A DNA stretch of 64,000 nt. Source: Hyphomicrobiales bacterium. GTDB taxonomy: Bacteria; Pseudomonadota; Alphaproteobacteria; Rhizobiales; Beijerinckiaceae. The notes under the pieces are model-generated. The model saw only the letters and a list, made by a program, of their open reading frames with translations. It did no database searches and had not been told where the DNA came from. A program made the translations under genes and the position numbers. Position 1 is the stretch's first letter. Each line of letters starts with the position of its first letter. This document shows, one piece after another, positions 48,777 through 58,801 of the stretch. The DNA is taken from NCBI GenBank assembly GCA_026400535.1, contig JAPLOU010000027.1:1-64000 (forward strand), written 5' to 3'.

Positions 48777-50450
48777 TCAGGCTGCCAGGTCGTCCGCGTT
48801 CGCCGAGGCCGCCGGCCACAGCTCGGCCATCCCTGTCAGGAAGCCCTGGAGATAGGTGACGCCCCAGTCGGCGAGCATGCGCGCGGCCGCTTCATTGTCG
48901 ACCCACTCGGCCACGGTCTCGACGCCAAGGTGCTGCGCGAGGTCCAGCAGGGTCCTGACGAAGAACCGGTCGTCGGTCGATCGGGCCAGGTTCTGCGTGA
49001 AGGCCCCGTCCAGTTTCAGGATGTCGATCGGGAAGGCCCTCAGGTGCTTGAGGGACGTGTGTCCCGCGCCGAAATCGTCGATGGCCACCCGCGATCCACA
49101 ATCCTTGATGGCCTTGATCACCCTCAGGCTTTCCTCGGCGTTCGAGATCGTCGCGGTTTCGGTCACTTCCACGATCAGGCGCTCATTGACGCCGGGGTTG
49201 GCGCGGGTCAGGCTTGTGAAGGCGTCGAGCCAGACCGGATCGGCTAGGGACTGCGGCGAGACATTGATCGACAGGTTTGCGGTCTGGTCCTGCAACAGCC
49301 CATGGATCGACAACTCCAGCACCCGGTGGTCGAACAGGCGCACGAGTCCACGCCGCTCCAGCAAAGGCATGAGGTCGGCAGGCGAGAAATGCCTTCCGTC
49401 CGGGCGCTCGATCCGGACGAGACCCTCATGGAAGGCCACCACCCGGTCGTGCGCGCGCACCACCGGCTGCCGGGCGAGGCTGATGCGGCGTTCGTTGAGG
49501 GCCCCGAGCGCGTCCATATCGCTGGACGAATGCGTCACTGCATGGCCCGGAACGACGCTGCGCGCAATAGCAACGCCGTCGGTCGGCCCGCGCCGCGCCT
49601 CCTGCAGGGCGGCCTCCGCCGCCGACAGCAGGGCGGAACTGTGGCGCGTCAGGTCAGGCGCGACCGCGGCCCCGGCCCGGACATGGATCAGGGCAACGCC
49701 GCGCCGCGTCTCGATGGCCGATCTGGAGACGGCCCGCACGAAGCGTTTGCCGGTGACCTCGACCTGATCCGGCAGGCAGCCTGTCAGGATGATCGCGAAG
49801 CGGTTGCTGGAGTAGCGCAGCAGCCGGTCGCGGCGGCGCATGACCTGCCGCAGCCGTTCCTGAACGATCACGAGGATCTCGTCCGTGCCCTCATGGCCGA
49901 GGTCCTCGTTGATGCGCTCAAGATCATCGATCGCGATCGCCAGCACCACAACGGACTTGTTGGCCGGCATCTGGTCGGCCATCAACTCGTCGAGGCGCTG
50001 CAGCACGGTGGACCGGTCGCAGATCGTGAAGTTCGGCGCGGCCAGTTCCACTTCGGTCACCGGTCGCTCAAGCCTGAGCACGCCGCGGGCCCTGATCGCA
50101 CTGCCGTCAGCGCCGGCAAACCAGCGCCCGGTGTCCTCGACCCATATCTTGCGGTCGCCCAGCAGCAGGACATACCGCGTACGATAAGGCACGCCATCGC
50201 CGAGGTCTGCGCCCGAGGCCTCAATGATGGCGTCATACCGGCTGCGCCCGACACCCGGCTCGACCAGGCGGGCAAATCCCATCCCATTGTGGGTCAGCGC
50301 GATCGTCGGCTGGCCAAGGACGTCCTCGGCGTTCGGTCCCCAGCGGACCTCGTCCGAACTGAGGTCCCAGGTGTAGACGACCTCGCCGATTGAACTGAGG
50401 ACATCCTTCGGATTGACCGGCATTGAAACGGACGGCTCGCCTTGTTCCAT
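48777..50450 (-). CDS. PAS-GGDEF-EAL protein with degenerate GGDEF
   Basis: 557-residue cytosolic c-di-GMP signalling protein without membrane segments. A PAS-like sensor (about 15-125) begins GEVVYTWDLSSDEVRWG. The GGDEF domain (about 145-290) has YSSNRFAII where GG[D/E]EF should be, so it should not make c-di-GMP. The EAL domain (about 310-550) keeps ExLxR as EGLVR, INVSPQSL, EVTETAT, AIDDFGAGHTSLKHL, ILKLDGAF and YLQGFLTG, so phosphodiesterase activity is plausible. The second signature Glu is in TVAEWVDN. The start at 50450 has GGTGGAG ahead of it and is preferred over one at 50564. Convergent with phaR. Confidence 0.88.
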   Translation of the reverse strand: MEQGEPSVSMPVNPKDVLSSIGEVVYTWDLSSDEVRWGPNAEDVLGQPTIALTHNGMGFARLVEPGVGRSRYDAIIEASGADLGDGVPYRTRYVLLLGDRKIWVEDTGRWFAGADGSAIRARGVLRLERPVTEVELAAPNFTICDRSTVLQRLDELMADQMPANKSVVVLAIAIDDLERINEDLGHEGTDEILVIVQERLRQVMRRRDRLLRYSSNRFAIILTGCLPDQVEVTGKRFVRAVSRSAIETRRGVALIHVRAGAAVAPDLTRHSSALLSAAEAALQEARRGPTDGVAIARSVVPGHAVTHSSSDMDALGALNERRISLARQPVVRAHDRVVAFHEGLVRIERPDGRHFSPADLMPLLERRGLVRLFDHRVLELSIHGLLQDQTANLSINVSPQSLADPVWLDAFTSLTRANPGVNERLIVEVTETATISNAEESLRVIKAIKDCGSRVAIDDFGAGHTSLKHLRAFPIDILKLDGAFTQNLARSTDDRFFVRTLLDLAQHLGVETVAEWVDNEAAARMLADWGVTYLQGFLTGMAELWPAASANADDLAA

Positions 50451-50668
50451 GAATGTCTCCACCTGCCCGGCTTCCAGGTTGCGCGGATGCTCGCCAGAGC
50501 GCCCATGATCCGCCGGTCCCTTGCGCCGGTTGGCAAGCGGCGGCTTGCCTGTCCGGACGGGCATGTTCTCACGTCATCATGTCGGCCCCGGCCTTAAGGG
50601 CGCGTTAAGTCTGGCACGCCGTTTGCCGCTTTTCGGTGCAAGACCACGGTGTGCAAGGTACGCGTCCC

Positions 50669-50932
50669 ATGTCGGCACAGAACAGCACCATCCCGATGCC
50701 GCCATCGACCGGCCGCGCGCTCGTCGCGTGCCACGCCGGAACAGGCGGTCCGTCCGCGCCAACGCCAGCGGCCGTCCTGCCCGATGCCGGGTTCCTGGCA
50801 CAGGTTCTGGCCAGCCAGGGGCAGGGGACGATGTATCGGCGGCTGCGACGGGCCGAGCCGGCCACTGCACTCGCGCGTTATGGCGCCCGCGCCGGCGGCG
50901 ATGTCAGGGGCAAGACGGTCCTGGTCGCCTGA
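50669..50932 (+). CDS. Small hypothetical protein
   Basis: 87-residue protein, Ala/Pro-rich at first, ending in a short conserved-looking helix region PDAGFLAQVLASQGQ followed by YRRLRRAEPATALARYGARA. This layout (FLAQ-L then a basic RRR-EP-A-ALA-Y stretch) recurs in small rhizobial proteins of unknown function as far as I recall. No signal peptide. It lies between the GGDEF-EAL gene and rpmF, and ends just before the rpmF terminator, which it faces. Coding status is moderately supported. Confidence 0.5.
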   Translation: MSAQNSTIPMPPSTGRALVACHAGTGGPSAPTPAAVLPDAGFLAQVLASQGQGTMYRRLRRAEPATALARYGARAGGDVRGKTVLVA

Positions 50933-50939
50933 GCACAAC

Positions 50940-50963
50940 AAAAAGGCGGCCTCGTGGGCCGCC
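50940..50963 (-). terminator. Rho-independent terminator of rpmF
   Basis: On the minus strand, GGCGGCC, a five-base loop and GGCCGCC form a perfect 7-bp GC stem followed by five T residues. It begins 43 bases after the rpmF stop codon. On the plus strand the A-run precedes the stem, so it works in one direction only. Confidence 0.85.
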
Positions 50964-51006
50964 TGGAAGCACCTTAGCCGGTCCTCCGCGCAGCAAGACC
51001 CGTGTC

Positions 51007-51186
51007 TCAGCCCTTCGGCTTCAGGATCTGGCGACCGCGGTACATGCCGGTCTTCAGGTCGACATGATGCGGGCGGCGAAGTTCACCCGAATCCTTGTCC
51101 TCGACATAGGTCGGCTGCTTGAGGGCATCGGCGGAACGGCGCATGCCGCGACGCGACGGCGACGTCTTTTTCTTGGGAACGGCCAT
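51007..51186 (-). CDS. rpmF: 50S ribosomal protein L32
   Basis: 59-residue L32. It starts [20 protein letters not shown], the standard family opening, and ends [10 protein letters not shown]. In the middle are [12 protein letters not shown] residues. The zinc Cys residues of some L32 proteins are absent, as is usual in Alphaproteobacteria. Followed by a strong intrinsic terminator. Located 175 bases downstream of mtgA on the same strand; that space probably has its own promoter. The order prenyl synthase, mtgA, rpmF is common in Hyphomicrobiales. Confidence 0.97.
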   Translation of the reverse strand: MAVPKKKTSPSRRGMRRSADALKQPTYVEDKDSGELRRPHHVDLKTGMYRGRQILKPKG

Positions 51187-51361
51187 TGTTCAACACTCCG
51201 GGCTCGTCACGCCTGGGCAGCCATCCGCGGCCGCCGCCATCATGACGGGTTATTCAACAGGAGGCGCTGCATACACGCTGGGATCGAGGCTGGCTAGAGC
51301 CTTTCGCCAAACCGCAGCGGTCAATTGGCCATTTGCGCCACTGGATGGTTTCGGAGCTGCG

Positions 51362-52099
51362 TCACAACACGCAGTCGGCGCGTCCTCCGAGATTGCGCAT
51401 GCGCTGCTGGATGCGGAAGCTGTTGGTCCGGGCGCGGCTGCTCGGCGCGTCCGGATTGCGCAGGCGCGGATTGGGCAGGCTGGCCGCCAGCGCGGCGGCC
51501 TGGGCGCGACTGAGTTGCGCGGCCGGTCGTCCGAAATAGTGCCGCGCCGCCGCCTCGGCCCCGAACAGCCCGTCACCGAATTCGGCCACGTTGAGGTACA
51601 CCTCCATGACGCGGCGCTTCGACCAGATCAGGTCTGCACCGAGCGCGAGGGGCATTTCCAGCGCTTTGCGGACATAGGAGCGCCCGTGCCACAGGAAGAC
51701 GTTCTTGACAGTCTGCATGGAGATCGTGGAGCCGCCCCGGCTGGGTCCGTCCTCATCGGCCAGCACTTCGCGCAAGGCTCCGAAATCGACGCCGTGATGC
51801 TGGCAGAAGCGCTGGTCCTCCGCCGCGATCACGGCCATGCGCAACTCGGGCGAGACCTGGTCGAGCCGCACCCAGTGCCGTGTCACCGGCTCGCCGGTCG
51901 CGATGCGCCACAGCATCAGCGTGGAGGGCATCGGGATGACCGCGCCGGCGGCAAGGACGAGGACTGCCGCAATGCATCCAAGCGCGAGGGCCTTGAGCGC
52001 GAACCTGACCGCGCGTCCTCGTAGACTGGGCGCAACTGCGGGAGAGGGGCCTGGGCTGCGACGGGGGAGCGGGACGGCGGGCTCGATTTCTCGCGTCAC
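51362..52099 (-). CDS. mtgA: Monofunctional biosynthetic peptidoglycan transglycosylase
   Basis: 245-residue GT51 glycosyltransferase polymerising lipid II. A Pro-rich cytosolic tail is followed by one transmembrane helix (ALALGCIAAVLVLAAGAVI, about 37-55). The GT51 domain has the catalytic Glu in AVIAAEDQRFCQHHG, then GGSTISMQTVKNVFLWHGRSYVRKALE and the second Glu in EVYLNVAEFGDGLFG. GTG start at 52099. Divergent from the prenyl diphosphate synthase, which supplies the C55 pathway, so the pairing makes metabolic sense. Confidence 0.95.
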   Translation of the reverse strand: MTREIEPAVPLPRRSPGPSPAVAPSLRGRAVRFALKALALGCIAAVLVLAAGAVIPMPSTLMLWRIATGEPVTRHWVRLDQVSPELRMAVIAAEDQRFCQHHGVDFGALREVLADEDGPSRGGSTISMQTVKNVFLWHGRSYVRKALEMPLALGADLIWSKRRVMEVYLNVAEFGDGLFGAEAAARHYFGRPAAQLSRAQAAALAASLPNPRLRNPDAPSSRARTNSFRIQQRMRNLGGRADCVL

Positions 52100-52191
52100 G
52101 GAGCTTTCTCGGGGATGGCGACGGGGCTATGACTGCGCAAACGACCGGCCGCGCGCCGGCTGTCCGAACATGTCCTGAGCGAGCGTCCAGC

Positions 52192-53145
52192 ATGACCATG
52201 ATGACAAATACGCAGGCCGACAAGCTCTTTGCCGGCAGGCTCGCCGAAACCGCCCGGCTGGTCGAAGCCGAACTTGGCCGGCATCTGGACGACCGCCAGC
52301 GCGATCATGAGATCGCGCGCCCCGCGCGCCTGATGGCGGCCATGCGCCATGGCGCGCTCGGTGGCGGCAAGCGGCTCAGGCCTTTTCTGCTGGTCGAGAC
52401 GGCCGGCCTGTTCGGGGTGCCTGCAGCGGCTGCCTTGCCGGCGGCCGCGGCCATCGAACTGATCCATTGCTACTCCCTGATCCATGATGACCTTCCGTCG
52501 ATGGACAATGACGATCTCCGGCGCGGGCAGCCCACGGTGCACAGGGCCTTTGACGAGGCCACTGCGATTCTGGCCGGTGACGGGCTGCTGACGCTGGCCT
52601 TCGAGGTTCTCGCCGACCGGGCGAGCAGCCTGGATCCTGCCATCCGTGCCGATCTTGTGCTCGCGTTGGCCCGCGCTTCAGGACTGGCCGGCATGGTGGG
52701 CGGCCAGATGCTCGATCTGGAGGCAGAAGGGCGCTTTGCCGAGGCGCGGCGCGTCGCCCCGCCCTGGCCTGGCGATGTCCGACGCCTGCAGGCCATGAAG
52801 ACCGGCGCGCTGCTGGCGGCGGCGGTGGACATGGGAGCCATTCTCGGCAAGGCCTCGCGGGGCCAGCGCCTGTCGCTCTCGACTTTCGGACAAGCGCTCG
52901 GCGCCTGCTTTCAGGTGGCAGATGATATCCTCGACGTGGAAGCCAGTACCGAGGCCATGGGCAAGGCGACGGCCAAGGATGCCGATGCCGGCAAGGCCAC
53001 GCTGGTTGCCGCGATCGGGCTTGAGGCTGCGCGGCAGGAGCGCGACCGTCTGGGCGCCGACGCCGCCGGCGCCCTCAAGCGCTTCGGACCGGAGGCTGAC
53101 ATCCTGCGCGTCGCCGCCCGCTTCGCCGCCGAACGAACCAGTTGA
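52192..53145 (+). CDS. Polyprenyl (farnesyl/geranylgeranyl) diphosphate synthase
   Basis: 317-residue trans-prenyltransferase. The first Asp-rich motif DDLPSMD is at residues 99-105 and the second, DDILD, at 244-248. MRHGALGGGKRLRP and GMVGGQMLDLEAEG are typical of the IspA/CrtE group. The residue set before the first motif (HCYSLIH) suggests a short-chain product such as farnesyl diphosphate, but chain length is not certain. The ATG at 52192 is chosen; in-frame ATG at 52129 adds 21 residues. Divergent from mtgA and convergent with kup. Confidence 0.88.
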   Translation: MTMMTNTQADKLFAGRLAETARLVEAELGRHLDDRQRDHEIARPARLMAAMRHGALGGGKRLRPFLLVETAGLFGVPAAAALPAAAAIELIHCYSLIHDDLPSMDNDDLRRGQPTVHRAFDEATAILAGDGLLTLAFEVLADRASSLDPAIRADLVLALARASGLAGMVGGQMLDLEAEGRFAEARRVAPPWPGDVRRLQAMKTGALLAAAVDMGAILGKASRGQRLSLSTFGQALGACFQVADDILDVEASTEAMGKATAKDADAGKATLVAAIGLEAARQERDRLGADAAGALKRFGPEADILRVAARFAAERTS

Positions 53146-53152
53146 GCCGGAG

Positions 53153-55162
53153 CTAGACGGAGACCTGCGTGCCGACCTCGACCACGCGGCCGGTTGGAAT
53201 CTGGAAATAGCTCGTCGCATCGGTCGCGCTGCGCGCCATCGAGATGAACAGCTTGTCCTGCCACAAGGGCATGCCGGAATTGGCGGATGGCTTGATCGAG
53301 CGGCGCGACAGGAAGAACGAGGTCGACATGATGTCGAACTTGAAGCCCTGCTTGCGCAGGATGGTGAGCCCGCGCGGGATGTTGGGGCTCTCCATGTAGC
53401 CGTAGCGCAGTTCGATCTTCCAGAACCCGTCCACGATCGGCGCGATCCGGACGCGCTCGTCCTCCGGAATGCGGGGCACATCGAGCGAGCGAACGGTCAG
53501 GATCGCATTCTTCTCGTGCAGCACCTTGTTGTGCTTGAGATTGTGAAGCAACGCGGCAGGGGCCACGATGGGATCGCCGGTAAGGAACACCGCTGTGCCC
53601 TTGACCTTGTGGGGCGGGCTCTTGGCCAGCATGTCCAGCAGTTCGAGCAGGGGCACATCGGCCTTGCGGGTCTTCTCGAACAGGATGCCCGAGCCCCTGA
53701 TCCATGTCGCCATCAGCGTCACCAGCACGGCGGCCAGCAGCACCGGCACGAAGCCACCGTGCAACAGCTTCAGCATGTTGGCCGAGAAGAAGGCGACGTC
53801 GATCGCCAGAAACGGGACAATCAGCGCCGACGTGGCCAGTAGGCTCCAGCGCCAGCCCTTCCAGATGACGATGAAGGCAAGGATCGCGTCGACCGTCATC
53901 GCTCCGAAGACGGAGATGCCATAGGCGTTGGCAAGCCCCGACGAGGAGCGGAACGACCAGACCAGCGCCAGCACGACCACCAGCAGGATCCAGTTGACGC
54001 GCGGCATGTAGATCTGTCCCGAGGTGTGCTCCGAGGTGTGCCGGACCTCCATGCGCGGCAGGATGCCGAGCTGGATCGCCTGCCGGGTCAGCGAGAACGC
54101 GCCGGTGATGACCGCCTGGCTTGCGATGATCGTCGCGATCGTGGCGAGGATGACCAGCGGCAGGATCAGGGACTCGGGCGCGAGCTTGTAGAACGGATTG
54201 TCGATCGTGGTGGGGTCATGCAGGATCAGCGCGCCCTGACCGAGGTAATTCAGCCACAGGGCGGGAAACACCATGAAGAACCAGGCGCTCTGGATCGGTC
54301 CTCGCCCGAAATGGCCCATGTCGGCATAGAGCGCCTCGGCGCCGGTCACGGCCAGGCAGACCGTGCCCAGCACGACCAGAGAAACGCCCGGATGATTGAC
54401 GAAGAACATGATGCCATAGAGCGGATTGATCGAGGCGAAGACCCCGACATCGTCCTGGATGTGGTAGATGCCAAGACCGGCCAGCGTCAGGAACCAGATC
54501 CCCATGATCGGCCCGAACCATTTGGCCACGCTTTGCGTGCCGCTGCTCTGTACCGCGAACAGGCCGATCAGGATGCCCGAGGCGATATAGACGACATAAG
54601 GCTCGAACGCCGGTGTCACCAGCTTCAACCCTTCCACCGCTGACAGAACCGAGATCGCCGGCGTGATCACGGCGTCGCCGTAGAACAGCGCTGCGCCGAG
54701 CATGCCGAGCGCAAGGACCCAGCCGGTACCCTTGGCCTTGCCGACCGCGCGCTGGGCCAGCGCCACCAGGGTCAGCGTGCCGCCCTCGCCATTGTTGTCG
54801 GCGCGCAGCAGGATGATGACATATTTGACTGTCACGACGAAGACGAGCGACCACAGGATCAGCGACAGCACGCCGATGACGATGTCGCGTGGCACTTCCC
54901 GGATGATCGTCGCACTGCCGCCATGGCTTCCGATCGTCCCGCTCATCGCAGCGTTGATCGTCTCGCGCAGCGCGTAGAGCGGGCTGGTGCCGATGTCGCC
55001 ATAGACCACGCCGAGGGCGCCAAGCGTGAGCGCCGCAAAGCTCGACTTGGCGTGCCCATGGCCGTTGCCATGGGCCGGATCAGCTTGGGGGCTTGACGAC
55101 CCGTTCAGGCCAAAGCGCTGGTCGTCAGCGGGGGGTATCGGCTGGTCGCCGGGGGCCATCAT
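53153..55162 (-). CDS. kup: Low-affinity potassium transporter Kup
   Basis: 669-residue KUP/HAK/KT potassium-proton symporter. About twelve transmembrane helices occupy residues 45-470, starting with the family motif [18 protein letters not shown] cytosolic C-terminal domain follows to the end, with [27 protein letters not shown] near it. The N-terminal 40 residues are polar with GNGHGHAK. The start is a double ATG at 55162/55159. Downstream of ispG on the same strand with a 160-base gap that probably carries its own promoter. Confidence 0.95.
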   Translation of the reverse strand: MMAPGDQPIPPADDQRFGLNGSSSPQADPAHGNGHGHAKSSFAALTLGALGVVYGDIGTSPLYALRETINAAMSGTIGSHGGSATIIREVPRDIVIGVLSLILWSLVFVVTVKYVIILLRADNNGEGGTLTLVALAQRAVGKAKGTGWVLALGMLGAALFYGDAVITPAISVLSAVEGLKLVTPAFEPYVVYIASGILIGLFAVQSSGTQSVAKWFGPIMGIWFLTLAGLGIYHIQDDVGVFASINPLYGIMFFVNHPGVSLVVLGTVCLAVTGAEALYADMGHFGRGPIQSAWFFMVFPALWLNYLGQGALILHDPTTIDNPFYKLAPESLILPLVILATIATIIASQAVITGAFSLTRQAIQLGILPRMEVRHTSEHTSGQIYMPRVNWILLVVVLALVWSFRSSSGLANAYGISVFGAMTVDAILAFIVIWKGWRWSLLATSALIVPFLAIDVAFFSANMLKLLHGGFVPVLLAAVLVTLMATWIRGSGILFEKTRKADVPLLELLDMLAKSPPHKVKGTAVFLTGDPIVAPAALLHNLKHNKVLHEKNAILTVRSLDVPRIPEDERVRIAPIVDGFWKIELRYGYMESPNIPRGLTILRKQGFKFDIMSTSFFLSRRSIKPSANSGMPLWQDKLFISMARSATDATSYFQIPTGRVVEVGTQVSV

Positions 55163-55322
55163 GCTTCTCCGCGCGTGTCGCGCTGCAACGCATGGTCGGG
55201 GGCTCTATCACATTCCGGCCGCCATTCAAGCAAAGCGCATGCGTTGTGAACATGACGCTCTTGTTTGCCGCCGACGCTTCCTGCGCCAAAGACATTGGGT
55301 CCGTGTCCGGCTGTCGCGCTCA

Positions 55323-56603
55323 TTACTCTGCCGCGCGGCTCGAAGCGCCATAGCGCTGCTCGACATAGACACTGACCATCTCCTTGAACTCCGCCGCTAT
55401 TCCGGCGCCGCGCAGGGTTGCGACCTTCTTGCCGTCAACGAAGACCGGAGCAGTGGGAGCTTCGCCGGTGCCTGGCAGCGAGATGCCGATATCGGCGTGC
55501 TTGGACTCGCCGGGTCCGTTGACGATGCAGCCCATGACGGCGACGTTCAGCATCTCCACGCCCGGATAGCGCGTCTTCCACTCCGGCATTGAGGTGCTGA
55601 TCCAGCTCTGGATGTCGCGGGCCAGTTCCTGGAACACCGTCGATGTGGTGCGCCCGCAGCCGGGGCAGGCTGCCACCAGCGGCACGAATGCCCTGAAGCC
55701 CATGGTCTGCAGCAATTCCTGCGCTGTCTTGACCTCGACGGTGCGGTCTCCGCCCGGCTCGGGCGTCAGCGAGAAGCGGATCGTGTCGCCAATGCCTTCC
55801 TGCAGCAGCACGCCGAGCGCGGCCGAGGAGGCGACGATGCCCTTTGAGCCCATGCCAGCCTCTGTGAGGCCGAGATGGATCGCGTAATCGGCGCGCCGCG
55901 CCACCTCACGGTAGACAGCGATGAGGTCCTGCACACCCGACACCTTGGCGGACAGGACGATCCTGTTCTTCGCCAGCCCGATCTCCTCGGCACGGGCAGC
56001 CGACAGCAGGGCCGATTGCACCATGGCTTCCCGGGTGACGGCGCGCGCCTCCAGCGGGGCCGGCGACGCGGCGTTGAGGTCCATCAGATGCGTGAGCAAC
56101 TCCTGGTCGAGCGAACCCCAGTTCGCCCCGATCCGGACCGCCTTGCCATACCTGATCGCCATCTCGACGATCTGGGTGAACTGGCGGTCCTTCTTGTCCC
56201 TGAAGCCGACATTACCCGGATTGATCCGGTACTTGGCCAAGGCCTCGGCACAGGCGGGATGATCGGCCAGCAGCTTGTGGCCGATATAGTGGAAGTCGCC
56301 CACCAGCGGCACATGGACGCCGATCCGGTCGAGCCGTTCGCGCACATGTGGAACAGCCGCTGCAGCCTCGTCGCGGTCAACGGTGATGCGCACCAGTTCT
56401 GAACCTGCCCGGGCCAGGGCCGCCACCTGCGCAACGGTTGCGGCGATGTCGGCCGTGTCGGTATTGGTCATGGACTGCACGACGATCGGCGCGCCGCCGC
56501 CCACCATCACGCCGCCGATATCGACGCCGACGGTCCGGTGACGCGCGCGGGGACCAGCCTCGGGAGCGGTGGCGGCAAGGGCAAGATCAGTCATCGGCAA
56601 CAT
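55323..56603 (-). CDS. ispG: 4-hydroxy-3-methylbut-2-enyl-diphosphate synthase
   Basis: 426-residue GcpE/IspG, the [4Fe-4S] reductase of the MEP isoprenoid pathway making HMBPP. The barrel has [21 protein letters not shown] and [14 protein letters not shown]. The iron-sulfur half has CPGCGRTTS and the conserved [20 protein letters not shown]. The ATG at 56603 is chosen; a GTG at 56606 and an ATG at 56594 are alternatives. The MEP route fits the nearby prenyl diphosphate synthase. Divergent from ureE across about 190 bases. Confidence 0.96.
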   Translation of the reverse strand: MLPMTDLALAATAPEAGPRARHRTVGVDIGGVMVGGGAPIVVQSMTNTDTADIAATVAQVAALARAGSELVRITVDRDEAAAAVPHVRERLDRIGVHVPLVGDFHYIGHKLLADHPACAEALAKYRINPGNVGFRDKKDRQFTQIVEMAIRYGKAVRIGANWGSLDQELLTHLMDLNAASPAPLEARAVTREAMVQSALLSAARAEEIGLAKNRIVLSAKVSGVQDLIAVYREVARRADYAIHLGLTEAGMGSKGIVASSAALGVLLQEGIGDTIRFSLTPEPGGDRTVEVKTAQELLQTMGFRAFVPLVAACPGCGRTTSTVFQELARDIQSWISTSMPEWKTRYPGVEMLNVAVMGCIVNGPGESKHADIGISLPGTGEAPTAPVFVDGKKVATLRGAGIAAEFKEMVSVYVEQRYGASSRAAE

Positions 56604-56793
56604 CACTCGTCTGGCGGCAGCAACCGGAAAGCGCTTTGCGTGTCTCAGGAACGGGCCGGAAACAGATCAGCCACACGTTGCCCAGCCTTGAACCGGCGTC
56701 AAGCTGGATAGGTTCCGGATGCGGTAAAACGAACCTTTGCCCGGCGTGCGGGGAGTTGTTACATGGTCACAGGCTCGATTGAAGGGATCCGTC

Positions 56794-57474
56794 ATGCTGC
56801 GCGCCACCACGTTCATCCGCAAGCCAGCCGTCAAGGCTGACAAGGTTGCCGCCACCGTCGTGCTGAACCATGAGGACCGCCAGCGCCGCCGCGCCGTTCT
56901 CAAGACCGAGGGCGGCCTTGAGGTGCTGCTCGACCTCGAGCGGGCCACGGTGCTCAACGAAGGCGACGCCCTGCGCCTGGATGACGGCCGCCTCGTGGAA
57001 GTGCACGCCGCGCCTGAAGCGCTGCTCGAAGTGCGGGCCGACAGCATGCTCCGGCTGATCCGGGTGGCCTGGCATATCGGCAACCGTCACACGCCCGCCG
57101 AGATCACGTCGGACGCGCTCTATATTGAGGACGACCATGTCCTTGCCGAAATGATCCGCGGACAGGGCTGCGCAATCACCAAAGTGACCCGACCCTTCAG
57201 GCCCGAGCGCGGCGCTTATGACCATGGCGGCCATGATCACGGCCACCACCATGATCACGACCATGACCATGGTGCGCATGGCCATGCCAATCCGCCCCAT
57301 GGTGAGCCCGGCCACGTCCATGGACCGGATTGCGGCCATGACCATCACCGTGACCACAGTCACGACGTGCTGTCGGTGGCCAGCCATGATCATGGGCACC
57401 ACCATGATCATGACCACGGGCATCACCACGGCCATGATCATGGTCATGCCGCCCGCGCAAAGCATGACCACTGA
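56794..57474 (+). CDS. ureE: Urease accessory protein UreE with long His-rich tail
   Basis: 226-residue nickel metallochaperone. Residues 1-135 are the normal UreE fold with LDLERATVLNEGDALRL and IGNRHTPAEI, the latter holding the dimer-interface nickel His. From about residue 140 to the end the protein is a repeated His/Asp/Gly tail with more than 30 His residues, one Cys in GPDCGH and a KHDH end. The tail is much longer than in well-known UreE proteins, implying high nickel-storage capacity. ATG at 56794. First gene of ureEFG; ureF follows after 18 bases. Confidence 0.94.
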   Translation: MLRATTFIRKPAVKADKVAATVVLNHEDRQRRRAVLKTEGGLEVLLDLERATVLNEGDALRLDDGRLVEVHAAPEALLEVRADSMLRLIRVAWHIGNRHTPAEITSDALYIEDDHVLAEMIRGQGCAITKVTRPFRPERGAYDHGGHDHGHHHDHDHDHGAHGHANPPHGEPGHVHGPDCGHDHHRDHSHDVLSVASHDHGHHHDHDHGHHHGHDHGHAARAKHDH

Positions 57475-57492
57475 CCCTGCGCCGCTGGTCCG

Positions 57493-58170
57493 TTGAGTGC
57501 CGCGCAGCTCCTGTTGATGACGTGGTTCTCGCCGGGCTATCCGGTGGGCGCGTTCGCCTATTCGCACGGGCTTGAATGGGCGCAGGAGGCTGGCGACCTG
57601 ACCGATGCCACGTCCCTGCAGGCCTGGCTGACCGACCTGGTCCAGCTTGGCGCGGCACGCAACGACGCGATCCTGCTGAGCGGGTGCTGGCATGCGGCCC
57701 GGTCTGCGCAGTGGACCGAGGTCGCCCGGATCGCCGAACTTGGCCTCGCCATGGCCGCGTCGTCCGAGCGACGGATGGAAACCGTGACCCAGGGCAACGC
57801 CTTCGTGCTGGCCAGCCGCGCCGCCCATGACTGCGACGCGTTGCGCCAGTTTGGCTCCCTCTGGCCCGGCGATGTTCCCTATCCCATCGCCGTCGCTGTG
57901 ACGGCGGCGGGTCATGATGTCGCACTCGTCGAACTGCTTCCCGCCTTCGTGCTCGGTTTTGTCGCCAATCTCGTCTCGGCTTCAGTGCGCCTCGGCATTG
58001 TCGGCCAGACCGATGGCCAACGCGTGCTCGCCGGTCTCATGCCTGCGATCAGCGCCCTGGCGGCAGAGGCCGAAACAGCCACGCTGGACGATCTTGGCAC
58101 TTGCGCCTTCCGCTCCGATATCGCTTCCTTGCGCCATGAGGCCCAGTATTCGAGGTTGTTCCGCTCATGA
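57493..58170 (+). CDS. ureF: Urease accessory protein UreF
   Basis: 225-residue helical UreF, part of the UreDFG complex that activates urease. The N-terminus [25 protein letters not shown] is the family hallmark, followed by [14 protein letters not shown]. The C-terminal part has [21 protein letters not shown] and ends in [18 protein letters not shown]. The only start giving the full fold is a TTG at 57493; an ATG at 57517 cuts off the first residues. The stop overlaps the ureG start (ATGA). Confidence 0.93.
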   Translation: MSAAQLLLMTWFSPGYPVGAFAYSHGLEWAQEAGDLTDATSLQAWLTDLVQLGAARNDAILLSGCWHAARSAQWTEVARIAELGLAMAASSERRMETVTQGNAFVLASRAAHDCDALRQFGSLWPGDVPYPIAVAVTAAGHDVALVELLPAFVLGFVANLVSASVRLGIVGQTDGQRVLAGLMPAISALAAEAETATLDDLGTCAFRSDIASLRHEAQYSRLFRS

Positions 58171-58796
58171 ACCACTCCCCCAATGGCCCCCTGCGCGTCG
58201 GCATCGGCGGCCCTGTCGGTTCCGGCAAGACGGCGCTGATGGAGATGCTGTGCAAGGCGATGCGCGATGAGTTCGACCTCTGCGCCATCACCAACGATAT
58301 CTATACCAAGGAAGACGCGCGTCTGCTCACGGTGGCCGGCGCCTTGCCGGTCGAGCGCATCATGGGGGTCGAGACGGGTGGTTGCCCGCACACGGCCATC
58401 CGCGAGGACTGCTCGATCAATCTGGCGGCCGTCGCCGACATGCGCGGGAAGTTTCCGGCGCTTGACCTCATCCTGATCGAATCCGGCGGGGACAACCTTG
58501 CCGCCACGTTCTCGCCCGAACTGGCCGACCTGTGCATTTACGTGATCGATGTCGCGGCCGGTGAAAAGATCCCCCGCAAGGGCGGGCCGGGCATCACGCG
58601 CTCGGACCTGCTCGTCATCAACAAGATCGACCTCGCCCCCCATGTCGGCGCGGACCTGTCGGTGATGGACCGCGACGCCAAACTGATGCGTGGCAAGCGG
58701 CCATACGTCTTCACGAACATGAAAACGGGCCAGGGCCTCGACATCGTCCGCGCCTTCATCGAAGAGGCCGGTGGGTTGATAAAAGCGGCGGCGTGA
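58167..58796 (+). CDS. ureG: Urease accessory GTPase UreG
   Basis: 209-residue SIMIBI GTPase that delivers nickel to urease with UreE. P-loop GPVGSGKT is at residues 15-22. Downstream are the metal-binding [14 protein letters not shown] (Cys-Pro-His), [12 protein letters not shown] and [15 protein letters not shown] (NKxD). Full length and all motifs intact. Urease structural genes ureABC and ureD are not beside this set. Beyond its stop lies the decayed islet at 58.8-59.95 kb. Confidence 0.96.
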   Translation: MNHSPNGPLRVGIGGPVGSGKTALMEMLCKAMRDEFDLCAITNDIYTKEDARLLTVAGALPVERIMGVETGGCPHTAIREDCSINLAAVADMRGKFPALDLILIESGGDNLAATFSPELADLCIYVIDVAAGEKIPRKGGPGITRSDLLVINKIDLAPHVGADLSVMDRDAKLMRGKRPYVFTNMKTGQGLDIVRAFIEEAGGLIKAAA

Positions 58797-58801
58797 CAGG
58801 G

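Noticed and set aside
50521-51297. 258-codon plus-strand frame over the rpmF region
   Set aside because: It runs through the rpmF gene and its terminator in the opposite sense and has no protein-like conservation.
57214-57470. Repetitive CATGAC/CACCAT DNA suggesting a tandem repeat or CRISPR-like array
   Set aside because: It is the coding sequence of the His/Asp-rich tail of UreE, in frame, with no spacer structure.
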